Shown: positions 43,686 through 55,891 of the stretch, in pieces
Layout of the letters: every line of letters begins with the position of its first letter
Numbering within the stretch: position 1 is the stretch's first letter
Source: Lactuca virosa
Taxonomy: Eukaryota > Streptophyta > Magnoliopsida > Asterales > Asteraceae
Direction: 5' to 3'
DNA: 64,000 nt
NCBI GenBank assembly: GCA_928212115.1
Contig: CAKMRJ010003334.1
Location: forward strand, 342,201,721-342,265,720
The notes under the pieces: model-generated
The model's database searches: none
The model's input: the letters and a program-made list of their open reading frames with translations, nothing else
What the model was told of the DNA's origin: nothing
Translations under genes and position numbers: made by a program

Positions 43686-45322
43686 CGAAAACATTTCCCC
43701 ATTCCTCAATTACACTCCAAAACTCTCCCAAATTGCTCTCAAGAACAAGTTCATACATCTTCAAATCTTCAAACAGTTGCCCAGAAACTCCTTCAAACTT
43801 CCTAGGAAAACTAGTTCTTCAATTGATTCTTAGGAATCTTTGTAAGTATTTCTTATATTAAATCTAGTGTTTTCAATAACACATACATATTAGTTCAACT
43901 AATTTACACACAATATTGTGTTGTAAATACTCGTAGGATACAAACACCTTCACGTATTTTAACTTGAAGAACATCCCTATCACTTCGTTACCCAGCCAAG
44001 AACACACTCGAGGTGAGTTCATACCCCTACAGTTTTTGAGATTTTCTATGTTTTAAGGGGGGGAATACAAGTAAAATCATTTAATAATCCAAATTATTAT
44101 ACAAACTTCTTTATTTAAATTGTAAAAAATTATTATTTACAAGAAACAAAGTTATTACAGTATTTTTATGAACCTTGTAATAAACAGAGCAAAGCATATA
44201 ATTATATAAAAATACATATATAATTATTTCATATTATTTCATTATCCTAAGAAAAGTGACACTTTTACACACAAAGATTTTCATTACAAACGGAACGTTT
44301 ATTATAAACTATAATAGGTATAGTTTATGGGTCATTACACTGTTGTACCATTTTGGGACAAATAAATGATTATTTAAAAGTATAATTATTATACACTCTA
44401 AAACTTTTATGGAAAAGTAATATTTTCATTTACTAAAGGATTTTTCATTACATTACACGTAAACTCGTTGAATCAGTTATTTGTGAGACACATCTTCAAG
44501 TACTTACCAAAGTACCAATAAAAGTCCTGAATTATAACCAGAATCTCCCGTAAAAGAACGAGACACTTGTGTATAGATCTATATGGGACTGACAATCCCG
44601 CACCCTAGCTGTTAGCTACAGTTGGACCGGTAGGTCTGGGGTGACAAATGTCGTTAACATTCTGACGCATGAAGAACGTCGCAGCAAACATATCAGTCAT
44701 AGTACGGTTATAAGAACTCACATGGGAAACAACGACACATTTGGTTTACAGAGTAATATACCTTTAAACGGTTTTATTTAGATAAAACTACATTACACTG
44801 TTTTTCCAGTGCAGAACAACTTTCATTTCTGAAATCATACATTCAAATGGTTTTATATAGATTAAAACTACATGATACCACTTTCGAATACGGCGATACT
44901 TGTACATTTTGGTCTTAAGGATTTTAAGACTACAATACACTTTACAAGAAAATATTGGATTTTCTGGAACTAAATACTATCATTTTACAAGAAAAGGTTT
45001 CCAAATTTTCATACAAACTCTTATGAACTCACCAACTTAATTTTTGATGCTTTTTCAAACCACTTGTATTCTCAGGAAACCACTAAGACAGGTAACAACA
45101 AGCTTTTGAAGATGAGACGCTAAGACGTCGGTCAAATCTTATATCATTATATTGTAATTGTTTTTTTAATCATTTAACTCGTGCAACAATGTATCTATTT
45201 TCAAATTATAATTATGATGGTTGTGTTTGCTTTGATCACTCTTATTCAATTGTTTGATACTGTACATGAAGTCATCCACCCCCAGACATTTCTGCCGTTT
45301 TTCTCGGTTTGGGGGTGTGACA
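43174..45322 (+). repeat. Element C 3' LTR, 2.15 kb
   Basis: The LTR runs from TGTGACAACCGG to TTTGGGGGTGTGACA. It includes CCGAAATCAC motifs (with a perfect 22-bp palindrome at 43459-43480), a long TA tract (43602-43681), a G run near 44056 and the TATAGATCTATA module (44572). Copia F sequence resumes at 45323. Confidence 0.88.
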
Positions 45323-47049
45323 AAGAGATTGTTGTTGAACCCATTGACGAGTCATTACCTCTTCGACGTTCCTCTCGAGTTAGGATGACACCGAAGTTCT
45401 ATGGTTTTCATATTACTACGGATGGTGATACGTTTATCAGTAATAGTACACTGGCAAATCTGGATGAGCCATCTAACTACAAGGAAGCCATGGCGAGCCT
45501 TGAGTCTGCTAAGTGGAAAGAGGCAATGGACAGTGAGATCCAGTCCATGTATGAAAATCAAGTTTGGAACTTGTTTGATAATGTACCAGGTCGAAAGACG
45601 GTTGGGTGTAAATGGATCTTCAAGAAGAAGACCAACATGGATGGAAAGGTGCATACGTTCAAGGCATGACTGGTTGCGAAGGGCTTTACTCAAACCCCAG
45701 GGGTTGACTATGACGGGACCTTCTCACCAGTGGCCAAGATCAAGTCTATTAGGGTTATGTTAGCTATCGTTGCGTTTCATGATTATGAAATCTGGAAGAT
45801 GGATGTCAAAACCGCTTTCCTTAATGGGAAGCTGGCTGAAGATGTTTAGATGTGTCAGCCAGAAGGTTTTGTAGATGCTAAATATCCCAATAGAGTGTGC
45901 AAGCTTGAGAAATCAATTTATGGATTAAAACAAGTGTCTCGCATATGGAATCTTTGCTTTGATGAGAAGGTCAAAGAGCTTGGTTTCTCTAGAAGTGAGG
46001 ATGAGTCTTGTGTATATGTTAAAGCTAGTGGGAGTATAGTTATCTTTCTAGTATTGTATGTCGATGACATACTGCTCATAGGAAACGAAGTTCCAACCTT
46101 GCAGGAGGTTAACTCCTGGCTTGGGAAGTGTTTCGCTATGAAGGATCTAGGGGAAACTGTTTACATTCTGAGGATAATGATTTTGAGAAATAGGAGTAAA
46201 AGACTAATTGGACATAGTCAAAGTACTTACTTAGACAAGGTGTTGAAACGTTTTAGCATGGAGAATTCCAAGAAAGGGGAGTTACCAATCCAGAGCAATA
46301 CCAAACTGAGTAAGACTCAGAGTCCGAATACCGATGCTGAGATAGCGGAAATGAGTCAAGTGCCATATGATTCCGTCGTTGGTTCGATCATGTACGCTAT
46401 GACATGTACTCGCCTTGATGTGGCTTTTGTGTTGAGCATGGTTAGTCGATATTAAGGGAACCTGGGTAGAGCTCACTGGACAGCAGTGAAGAACATTCTT
46501 AAGTACCTGCGAAGGACTAAGGACTGGGTCCTTATACTTGGTGGGAGTGATGACTTGAGAGTGACAGGGTATAGTGACGCCGGTTTTCAGACCGACAGAG
46601 ACAACTTCCGCTCTCAGTCGGGCTGGGTGTTTACCCTTAATGGAGGAGCAGTGACTTGGAAAAGTTCCAAGCAGGAGACCGTGGCTGATTCAACATGCGA
46701 ATCAGAGTATATAGCTACGAGTGAAGCGTCGAAGGAGGCTATATGGTTGAAGAACTTCATTGGAGACCTTGGAGTTGTACCAGCCATAAAGGAGCCCATG
46801 GAGATTTTTTGTGATAATGAAGGAGCGGTTGCCTTAACCAAGGAACCAAGGGATCATGGCAGATCCAGACATATCGACAGAAAATATCATTTCATCAGAC
46901 ATCGGGTAGAAGAAGGACTCCTCGTGGTCAAGAGGGTATCGTCAGAAGAAAATCCTGCAGATCCCCTTACAAAGGGTCTAAGTAGGATCAAGCATGTTCA
47001 GCATGCAAGGAGCATTGGTCTAAAGGACGATATTAGTTTTAGTGATTAG
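45323..47049 (+). pseudogene. pol: Element F copia reverse transcriptase and RNase H
   Basis: The sequence resumes just before reverse transcriptase (EIVVEPIDESLPLRRSSRVR). Conserved blocks in order are KWIFKKKTNMDGK, FSPVAKIKSIRVM, MDVKTAFLNGKL, SIYGLKQ and the active site LYVDDILLIGN. Then come MKDLGETVYIL, SIMYAMTCTRLDVAF and RNase H with GYSDAGFQTDRDNFRSQSG, SKQETVADSTCESEY and FCDNEGAVALTKEP. Nonsense codons lie at about 45667, 45847 and 46453. The last 187 residues (46486-47049) are intact to a natural end. This is the 3' half of the element whose gag stops at 17192. Confidence 0.88.
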
Positions 47050-47914
47050 ATAGATGTTTAGAAACTTGTAATAGATAAATGTAATTGACATTTGATGATT
47101 TTATAATGGAGATTTATATATGAGTAATGTTTACTATCTTGTGTCAATTGTTTACTATTGTTTCAGTTTTGCATGTTTTACTTCCAGAATAATTGGATTA
47201 TTCAAATTATCCACAATCGACCATACTTTGGAAGTAAGTAATGAGGCAAGAATGCCATGAATTGGTTTGTAGATTGTCTAAGTGCTTAGACATAGTAAAG
47301 GTTTGTTGCAACGTTCATGAGTACTCCTGAAATAGGATTTGAGTATTGGATTAAACCCACACTCATTTGAATCACTTCATGGAATTTATCACGAGTGATT
47401 GTGAGACGATAATATCGTATAATCTTTAAACCGAGATATATGAGTTGTTGTTTACGATTTGGTTATGCATTGATAATACGTAAACGCATCAGTAACTTGA
47501 TGTAATAAAACGTATTGTTGTCTACGATTTGATGAGTAAATAGTACAAGCATATAAGTCAAATTTTATTTGTTCCTTTTGCCCTAACGGGAAAAGCGATA
47601 TCTTGGGCCCCTCGATGATTTTGTGTTGACTTATGTGTCGGGCCCGGTTAGGACTAAATTGATGTGTTCAATTAAGTTCCTTGTCAAACAAATCAAAAAT
47701 CGGGAAACATACTGTTAGACATTGAGAATGATTATATTCCATGTCTTTTTCGACACGATATCTTGTAAAACGGAGGATTATATGATCCCTTATCTAAAGG
47801 ACGTGTCGTTGACTAGGTCAAAGTTCGACAACGGATTTTGAAAGCTACGATCGCTAATAAGATTTTGATATCATAGTTGCAGTTATATTTATTAGACTTA
47901 TCTAAGTGGGAGAC
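47050..47914 (+). other. Element F 3' non-coding region with polypurine tract
   Basis: No gene was seen. It ends AAGTGGGAGAC (47904-47914), a typical copia polypurine tract. Confidence 0.7.
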
Positions 47915-48702
47915 TGTTGGATTAGGTTTCTAAGCCCATAACTATAATTGGTATGTACTTGATTTGGTTGTAGCATGGTCCTTTTGGGTTGCCTTCACCA
48001 TAGCAACTGGACAGGATGAGTTTTGGAGAAAGAGGTTAATAAATGGTTAATTGATATATTATAAGAATAATATATTATTAGTAATTATATTATTTAATTA
48101 GTATTGGTCAGAAATTAATTTGGAATTAATTTAGTGATCAAAGGAACTGATTAAAAGAACGGGGACTGATTATTTAAATCAGAGATAGTTGCAGTTTTGG
48201 GATGATGGACTCTATTGAAAGGGTGGACGAAAATCTATGGCAAGCCCCATAGAGTTTTCATCCAAGGCTTATCATATGGGGGTCCATGGACTACTTAGGG
48301 CCTAAGCAAGGAAATTAGGGTTTCCAGCTGAAAACCCTAGCAGCCTCAACTATAAAAGGAACCCCAGCCTCTAGAAATCGGCCAACCTGCTTCCCAAGAG
48401 AAACCCTAACCGATTTCTACCTCCTTCTCCCTCATTCTTTGCTTGTGGTGTTTTTGACTCCATTAGAGGTGCAACGCTTGGGGCACTAGGCTTTCAAAGG
48501 TCAAGGAATTGAAGAAGGATTACTTGTTACTACAAGATAACAAGAAACGTAAGATCCAAACCCTATTAGTTTCGATTATGTAGCTTAGAATTAGGGTTAT
48601 TGCTTTGGAAATCTTGTTTGCATGTATAACTTGAGAAAAACCTAGATCCAAAGCAATTAGGGTTGCATGTGCACATAGGAATGTTGTAATGCTCAAAACC
48701 CA
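47915..48702 (+). repeat. Element F 3' LTR, 788 bp
   Basis: This LTR matches 14585-15373 with scattered substitutions, so F was once a single copia element now separated by about 33 kb. Confidence 0.88.
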
Positions 48703-49082
48703 TCAAGAAGATCCTTGGTGGGTTTAAACTTGTTTATGTTATTCAAAATGATCAAGTCTTCCGTTGCTAAAAATCATGTTTTTGAAACTAGTTTTTGAAT
48801 AAAAAGCCAACATGTATATGTATTGTTGTGTGGGGTATTTTGGGGAACTCGCTAAGCTTTGGCTTACAGTTGTTGATTTCAATGCTTGTAGGTACTTCAG
48901 ATGATCGAGGTAAGGCGAAGGTGTGACCATACACATCCTCCTGTGGATTTATGTTTTGAGAGATTGTTTTGATACTCTGATTTCTATGGATTTGATTTGA
49001 AAACAATGGTTGATTAGCTTATGGTTTTATGAAAATGTCTTTTAAAAATGAAATTCTTTGGCATGGTTTTTGGGATGTTACA
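48703..49082 (+). repeat. Flank of F and gypsy LTR tail
   Basis: The first bases may be the end of K's LTR. From about 48830 the sequence resembles the R/U5 end of D's LTR (GGGGAACTCGCTAAGCTTTGGCTTACAG, compared with 19956-19990) and ends TTTTTGGGATGTTACA at 49082. No primer-binding site follows. Confidence 0.5.
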
Positions 49083-49696
49083 AAGCTACCAACTTTACAA
49101 CAAGAAAAAGTCCAGAAGACAATCCTTAGTGCTTAGAAGGGGCTGGAGTCATCTCAACTCCAAGCACACCACCAAAAAGGACTAAAAAAGCATAAAAATG
49201 GACCATAAGCTAGATCAAACAAACAAGAAGCAAAGGTTAAAACTTTATACTCACAATGACCCATAATGAAGTCACTTTGCTATATCTACACTTGAGCTCT
49301 TCACCAACGCACTTTTCAAGCAACTTGATCTTCAAGCTCCACACCAAAACATGAGAAATGAACCTTCTAGTGGCCAAGAACACCTCAATAACACTCAATG
49401 GGGCTAGGGTTTCGAGATAGGAGGGTGAAGGCTGAAGAGAATGACCTAACCCTAAAGTTAAGATCCTTAAATATGTGAGAAACCCTAAAAATCATGGGCA
49501 TGAGCTGCAACAGCCATCACGTCGTGACATACCTCTTACCATGTCGTGGTGATCACCAGAAATACCCGAGTCATAAAAGCCATGTCGTGTCGTGGTCATC
49601 CATGCACCACGTCCTGTCATAGGATTTTTCTCCAAAAACCTCATCTTTGATCCCATTAAGTCTTTAGGTGATCCATTGTGGAAAACGGGTGTTACA
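49083..49696 (-). repeat. Gypsy LTR fragment, minus strand
   Basis: The start is TGTAACACCCG on the minus strand (49696 downward). A TATTTAA on the minus strand (49467-49473) acts as TATA box, with CACGTCGTG-type palindromes upstream (49517-49600). The rest of the LTR is missing beyond 49083. Confidence 0.55.
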
Positions 49697-50257
49697 CTTT
49701 GGCTCTCAAAGAAAGAAAATAAAAAAAACACCCAATTTAGTCCCTAATTATGCCATGTCAACAAAGAATATCTAGTCAACACTGCCATATGGCATCCCAC
49801 ATGGCAAGGTTACTTGCTTGACCCGATAAAAGCTATAGAAAACAAAAATCTTACAAATGTTAGGCGTCCATGGACATAAAATTTAACTTCGGATAAAACC
49901 GAAATAAACTTGCAAACTTATGTGTTTTTATGACAATATTCAATGATAATCATTTTTTAATTTCTTAGCTTATTAGTTTATAGTAGTACCAAAATGAAGT
50001 TTTCTAAAAAATGTTTGAGAGTTTTTGATAAGTTAAAGAGGAGTAAGTTATCAAAAATAACTTATCTGTAAGAATAACTTATCTCCAATGTTTATAAGAG
50101 ATTCTTTTTAATTTCTACCAATGTTTGTAATAAGTTCAAAACTCATTTTTTAAGAAGTATGCAAGTTAAAAGTCATAAAATCCATCAATTAAAGAACGAA
50201 TAGTACAAGAAGAAAACTTAAGGTGGAGTTTGAGATTGAGTTTTAAAATGATTCATT
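49697..50257. other. AT-rich flank, no gene seen
   Basis: Only local inverted stretches such as GATAAGTTA and TAACTTATC near 50030-50090 are visible. It resembles 62067-62400, as expected if element J split one AT-rich region. Confidence 0.4.
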
Positions 50258-50545
50258 TGTTATAAAATATTATCAAATAACAAGACAAATTATAAAGTAG
50301 AGAAAGATATGAGAGTGGAGAGAACTTTTATTCCAAAACTTGTGATGAAATCATCAACTTTCTAATACATATGGCTCACTATTTATACAACCGAAATAAG
50401 ATGAAAGATGAATACACATTATGATGGTGCATTAGTACACTCATAAAACACATTGAAATGGTTGTTACTAATGCTAAATAATGATAGAGAGTTATGGGAG
50501 AAATTGGGAATCCAATGGTCATTCACAAACTAATATTTCATAACA
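50258..50545 (-). repeat. Element J 3' LTR, 288 bp
   Basis: TGTTATAAAATATT through CATAACA matches 61781-62066 at most positions. A polypurine tract (minus TCAAGGGGGAG) lies at 50546-50556. A clear target duplication was not found. Confidence 0.87.
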
Positions 50546-50556
50546 CTCCCCCTTGA

Positions 50557-50748
50557 ATGATGATTGTATCATGCCTTGTTAAAACCTTAATAGGTAAAAC
50601 CTCTTGTGAAAAACCCTTTATTAAGGAAAAAGAGTACATGATTAATAATATTGGAAAACAATTGCCTCGTTAAAAACCTTACTAAGAAAACCCAGTGAGA
50701 AAAACATAGCTAAGGAAAAGAGTACAATATGTTTCCAACTCCCCTTGC
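50557..50748 (-). other. Element J 3' untranslated region
   Basis: There is no gene. Repeated motifs such as AAAACCTTACTAAGAAAACCCAGTG and GGAAAAGAGTAC are characteristic of the 3' ends of a group of plant copia elements. Confidence 0.55.
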
Positions 50749-52331
50749 TCAGCACATCACTTGATTTCCTTGAAGCGTCGCATAGCAATGTTTCGTACCA
50801 TATTTTTCAAATTTGGATGTCGGACGTGCTTTAGTGAACAAATCGGGAATGTTGTTACTTGATTGAATTTTCTGGATGTTGATGCCACACTCTTTTTGAA
50901 GATCATAAGTGAAAAAGAACTTGGGTGATATGTGTTTGGTTCTGTCTCCTTTGATAAATCCTTCCTTGAATGGAGCTATATAAGTCGTATTATCTTCATA
51001 TAGTATGGTTAGAACATCCCTATTAGCAGTTAGACCACAATTCTTGCGAATATGCTGAGTTAACTTTCTTAACCAAATACATTCATGACTTGCCTTATGA
51101 ATTGCTATAATCTCTGCATGGTTAGAATAAGGAGCAACTGAAGTTTGTTTGAGTTCGAGCTTTATGTGGATCAGATAAATATCCAGCATCTGCATAACCA
51201 ATTAACTTCACATTTGATGAATTTGATTAGTATAAATTCATATCCACAGTACCTCGAAGATACCAAAGAATGTGTTTGACTCTATTCCAGTGTCTTCTTG
51301 TTGGACAAAAACTATATCTTGCTAATAAGTTTACGACAAAAGATTTATCAGGTCTTGTATTAATAGTAAGATATATTAATGCACCAATAGCACTAAGATA
51401 TGGTTCTTCGGGAACAAGAAGATTTTCATGTTTTTTTATGATGTTGAAATTGGTCCTTTTTGGCATCTAAGTGCCTTACCACCATCGGGTTACTCATGGA
51501 TGTGAGTTATTCCTATAAAATATTTTAAGCACCTTTTCTAGATATTAATGTACAAAAACTCCATTTTTGTGTGCTTAATTTGAAGACCCAAACAAAATTT
51601 CATTTTACCAAGATCACTCATTTCAAATACTTCTTTAAAACAAGAAGTGGCCTTTTCCAATTCTCTAGGAGTTCCAGTTATGTTCAAATCATCTACAATA
51701 ACATCACTTATGACCAATTCTGATCTGAATCTTTTTATGAATACACATGGGCTTATTGGATCATTTTTGTGGCTCTCTTTCAACAAAATGGTATTTAAAA
51801 AATTGAACCACATGTGGTCTTATTGTTTCAATCCATACAAAGATTTATTTTATTTTACTAAATATACTTTTAAAGAATTAGAAGTCTGTGCTTCATGCAC
51901 CTTAAACCCTTCTAGGATTTCATATAAATATCATTCTCAAGTGAACCATATAAATAGGCAGTAACTACATCCATCAGACGCATCTCCAGTTTTTCATGTG
52001 TTGCCAAACTTATAAGATAACAGAATGTAATTGCATCAACCACAAGAGATTATGTTTCTTCATAATCACTTTTGGGCCTTTGGGTAAAACCTTGTGCAAC
52101 AAGTCTTGCTTTATATCTCACAACTTCATTTTTCTCATTTCTTTTGCGCACAAATACCCATTTGTGTCCCACTAGTCTTACTCTGTTTGGTGTACGGACT
52201 ACAGGTCCAAAAACTTTTCGTTGAGTAAGAAAATTAAGCTCTTTGTTGATTGCATCTTTCCATTTTGGCCAATCTTTTCTATTTTTACATTCATCTATAG
52301 ATTTAGGTTCAATATCCTCATTTTCTTCCAT
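50749..52331 (-). pseudogene. pol: Element J reverse transcriptase and RNase H, broken
   Basis: Read from 52331 downward: WPKWKDAINKELNFL and HKWVFVRKRNEKNEVVRYKARLVAQGFTQRP (start of reverse transcriptase), a decayed middle, then 51813-51538 with the active site changed from YVDD to IVDDLNITG and followed by MSDLGKMKFCLGLQI. At 51466-51227 is YLSAIGALIYLTINTRPD. RNase H occupies 51201-50749 (SNHAEIIAIHKASHECIWLRKL, LYEDNTTYIAPFKEG, KHISPKFF). Several stops and frameshifts separate the parts. Confidence 0.8.
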
Positions 52332-53557
52332 AATCTCGCGCGCAACATGATATGAAAAATTATCGTCGACGTCTATCTTATTTCAGATCCATCTTATTCC
52401 TGTCATGACATAATTTATTGAAATCTCATCATTTTCATTTTTTTTCAGGTACCTTATTTTCTTTTATTGTGTCATTGGGCTCTTCTAGAGCTTCATTAAT
52501 CTTTTCAAGAGATTCTGTTTTCTCTTTTGGACCATCAATTATATTTGCTCCCTTTCGTTTTCGAAGATTTTTATCTTTGGAACCGATTGGTCTTCCACGC
52601 TTCAGGCGTGCCTTAGATTCATTTGTAGTTGTATTTTTTCCTTCTGGGATATCAATTCTAACTAGAGCATTTACAGCTGGTACATGAGACTTTGTTACTC
52701 TCTTAGGGTCAGTAAATACATCTGACAATTGATTTGCTACATTTTGTAAATGAATTATCTTTTTTATTTCAAGTTCACGTTGACTTGAATGATGATCTAA
52801 AACTGAAAGTGATAACTCCTTCCAAGAGATTTTATTTTCCAACTTCTTTATTTCTCCCCCTAATGTTGGAAAATATGATTCATCAAAATAATAATCATCA
52901 AATATAGCAGTTAATAAATCTCCAGTTGATGGTTTTAAATATTTTACTATAGATGGAGATTTATACCCAACGTAAATTCTCATTCTTCTTTGAGGTGGAG
53001 AAATGGGTACATAAATTGGACATCTAAACGTCCATAGATGGAAATATTTGGTTCCTGATCGCAAACCAGTTGAATAGGGGAGAACTAATGATAATTGGTT
53101 GGCCTGATGTGTATAAGTGATGTTGCATGTAAAATTGCATGTCGCATGTCGATGTAGGAAGTCAAAATAATAATCATCAAATATAGCAGTTAATAAATCT
53201 CCAGTTGATGGTTTTAAATATTTTACTATAGATGGAGATTTATACCCAACGTAAATTCTCATTCTTCTTTGAGGTCGAGAAATGGGTACATAAATTGGAC
53301 ATTTAAACGTGCTTAGATGGAAATATTTGGTTCCTGACCGCAAACCAGTTGAATAGGGGAGAACTAATGATAATTGGTTGGCCTGATGTGTATAAGTGAT
53401 GTTGCATGTAAAATTGCATGCCGCATGTCGATGTAGGAAGTCTATAATGCATTAGTAATGGTATTGCAATTAATTGAAGGCGTTTGATTAATGGATCAGT
53501 TAGACCATTTTGCATATGAACATGTGTAACAGGATGTTCAATCCAATCGACATGCAA
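52332..53557 (-). pseudogene. Element J integrase C-terminus and linker with tandem duplication
   Basis: The frame 53557-53303 carries the end of integrase (HVHMQNGLTDPLIKRLQLIA). The position usually held by the catalytic Glu in the ES.IKR motif reads D in TDPLIKR. The open frame 53343-52435 (302 residues) holds CPIYVPISRPQRRMRIYVGY and SPSIVKYLKPSTGDLLTAIFDDYYFD twice, because of a 279-bp direct duplication. It then runs through an acidic and lysine-rich linker to reverse transcriptase. Confidence 0.75.
52884..53441. repeat. 279-bp tandem duplication, two copies
   Basis: Copy 1 is 52884-53162 and copy 2 is 53163-53441, with only about six differences seen. The period equals 93 codons, so the reading frame is kept across both copies. 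Confidence 0.88.
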
Positions 53558-54602
53558 TAATCATTAATAGCTTGCAATGAAAATTTTGCATTGTCAAGTC
53601 AAATTTTCTTAATTTGGTAATCGGGGAAATGTGCCCTTAGGCTGATTATTTATGCAATTAATCATGCAAAAACCAAATTACAACTAGACAACAAGCACAC
53701 ATTGACCATCTAATTGACTCATCAATTAAAACCATAAAATATCTAAATGGTCCACATGGTGGTTGAATTGGTCCACATATATCCCTTTGAATTCTTTCTA
53801 AAAACTATGACTTTCATACCCAACTTTGTTTAATGATGGATGGGAAATTAAGTTTCCTTGAGAGCATGCAGCACAAGATAATTCATTAGCTTGAAAAATC
53901 TTCTGGTTTTTCAAGGAATGACCACTTGAAGTTTCAATTATTTTGCGCATCATAATTGATCCATGATGGCCCAACCGGTCATGTCAAACTTTGAAGGTGT
54001 TATCATACCTTATATTTTCAATAGCATAGGATTCAGTCATTCTAATATTTGTATAATACAATCCGGAGGACAATAATTTTTCCAAAAGACTTTTCTTACC
54101 CGAATCATTTTTGTAATATTGAGATACTCTTTATCACCATCATTGGTTGTTTCAACATGATATCCGTTGGACCGAATATCCTTAAAACTTAATAAATTTC
54201 TTGGTGATTTTGATGAAAATAATGCATCAACAATTGTAATTATTGTCCATTGTGGTAATATTATATTCGCTCTTCTGGAGCCTTCAATCATTTTTGCATT
54301 ACTTATTATTGTATTAACATTTGCTTCTCAAATTGATAAATAAGTAAAATATTTTTCATTATTAAAAATGCTATGTGTCCTTGCATTGTCTGCAGGACAT
54401 ATATCTTCTCATTTCTTTTGCGAATATCCATATTTCTCTTCAATAAATAAATAAAACATAAGAAACATTCGACTTAGAGAAATAAAGTCATATTTTACTT
54501 TGCGAAGATTGTGATGACATCATTTCTCATGAAACGAATATGACATAAAAACATAATAAATGACATGAAACAAAACTATTATATATTATTTTTCCATCAC
54601 CA
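53558..54602 (-). pseudogene. Element J protease end, pre-integrase and integrase debris
   Basis: From 54291 downward an open piece reads ILPQWTIITIVDALFSSKSPRNLLSFKDIR (post-protease region). Farther on DRLGHHGSIMMRKIIE and LSCAACSQG mark the pre-integrase zinc domain, and FPDYQIKKIxLDNA-like sequence the integrase core. Many stops are present. Element I is inserted at 54608 in the upstream part of this polyprotein. Confidence 0.65.
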
Positions 54603-54859
54603 TCCATTGTTAACCATGATGATCAGAGGAATGGAAGAGAAAGTAGAATAACTTTTATATTTCTTATATGTATGAACAAGCCCACGTACTGAATATATAT
54701 TCTATACAAAAAACTAAAGAAGGAAAATACAATAAATTGCATTGAAAAGAATGGCTGGCAATTAGCTAGGACTAGAAGTAAGGCTTGAAAGATGTTGGTC
54801 TTGATTTCAAAGGTCAATGCTCTATTTTGGGAGATGATAGAGTATTTTAATCAAATATT

Positions 54860-55891
54860 TCAACATTCCCCCTCAAGTTGAGTAGTGGGATTTTCGATAC
54901 TCAACTTGCCAAGACAATGATTAAAATTTTTTCCATTGACCGCCTTTGTTAATATATCCGCGAGTTGGTCTTCTGAGCGGACAAACGGAAGTTCAATTAT
55001 CCCTGTTTCAAGTTTTTCTTTGATGAAGTGTCGGTCTACTTCAACATGTTTTGTGCGATCATGTTGGACTGGATTCTCTGAAATTTGAATAGCTGCTTCT
55101 TTATCGCACATAATTTTGCTGGATTGGGTTGGAGGATACCCGATTTCTGTCAAGAGTTTCCGTATCCAAAGTATCTCTGCTAGACCGCGTGTTATTCCTC
55201 GAAATTCTGCTTCAGCACTTGAAAGAGCCACCACCTTTTGTTTCTTGCTCCTCCAAGTAACAAGATTCCCACCAACAAGGGTAAAGTAACCAGATGTTGA
55301 TCTCCGATTTCCCTTATCCCCTGCCCAATCCGCATCGGTATATATTTGGGTTTCTAGATGCCCATTTTTCTTGAACAGAACTCCATGACCAGGTGTCCCT
55401 TTGAGATATCTGATAATTCTCCACACGGCTTCCATATGGGTAACTTGAGGTTGATGCATAAATTGGCTCACCACTCCCACTGCGTAAGCAATGTCAGGCC
55501 GGGTATGTGAGAGATAGATTAGTTTCCCTACTATCCGTTGATATTTTCCCTTGTCGGCCAGCTTAGCCTTTTCCTCCATATAGAGCTTTTTGTTCACCGT
55601 CATAGGAGTATCCACAGGTTTGCAATCTATCATCCCTGTTTCTGCCAGCAGGTCAAGGACATATTTCTTTTGGCAGATAAAAATCCCCTGTCTAGACCTC
55701 AGGACTTCGATTCCAAGGAAATATTTAAGTCTTCCCAGATCCTTCATTTCGAATTCTTTGAATAGGTTTATCTTTAACCTTTTCATCTCTTCCTCATCAT
55801 TACCTGTGATTATCATATCATCGACATAAATAATTAAACATGTTACAAGTCCATTCCCCCGTTTAAGGAACAGAGTATGATCTGAGTTACT
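54860..55891 (-). pseudogene. pol: Element I reverse transcriptase end and RNase H
   Basis: After a TAG at 55892-55894 the frame continues through SNSDHTLFLKRGNG and the active site YVDDMIITGND, then MKDLGRLKYFLGIEV and THTRPDIAYAVGVVSQFM. RNase H includes YTDADWAGDKGNRRSTSG, SSAEAEFRGITRG, CDKEAAIQISENPVQHDRTKH and a natural stop at 54860-54862. That stop lies inside the first bases of the LTR, a common copia arrangement. Confidence 0.9.

Noticed and set aside
50253..50257. TCATT as target duplication of element J
   Set aside because: The right flank reads TTGAT; similar letters but not a duplication.
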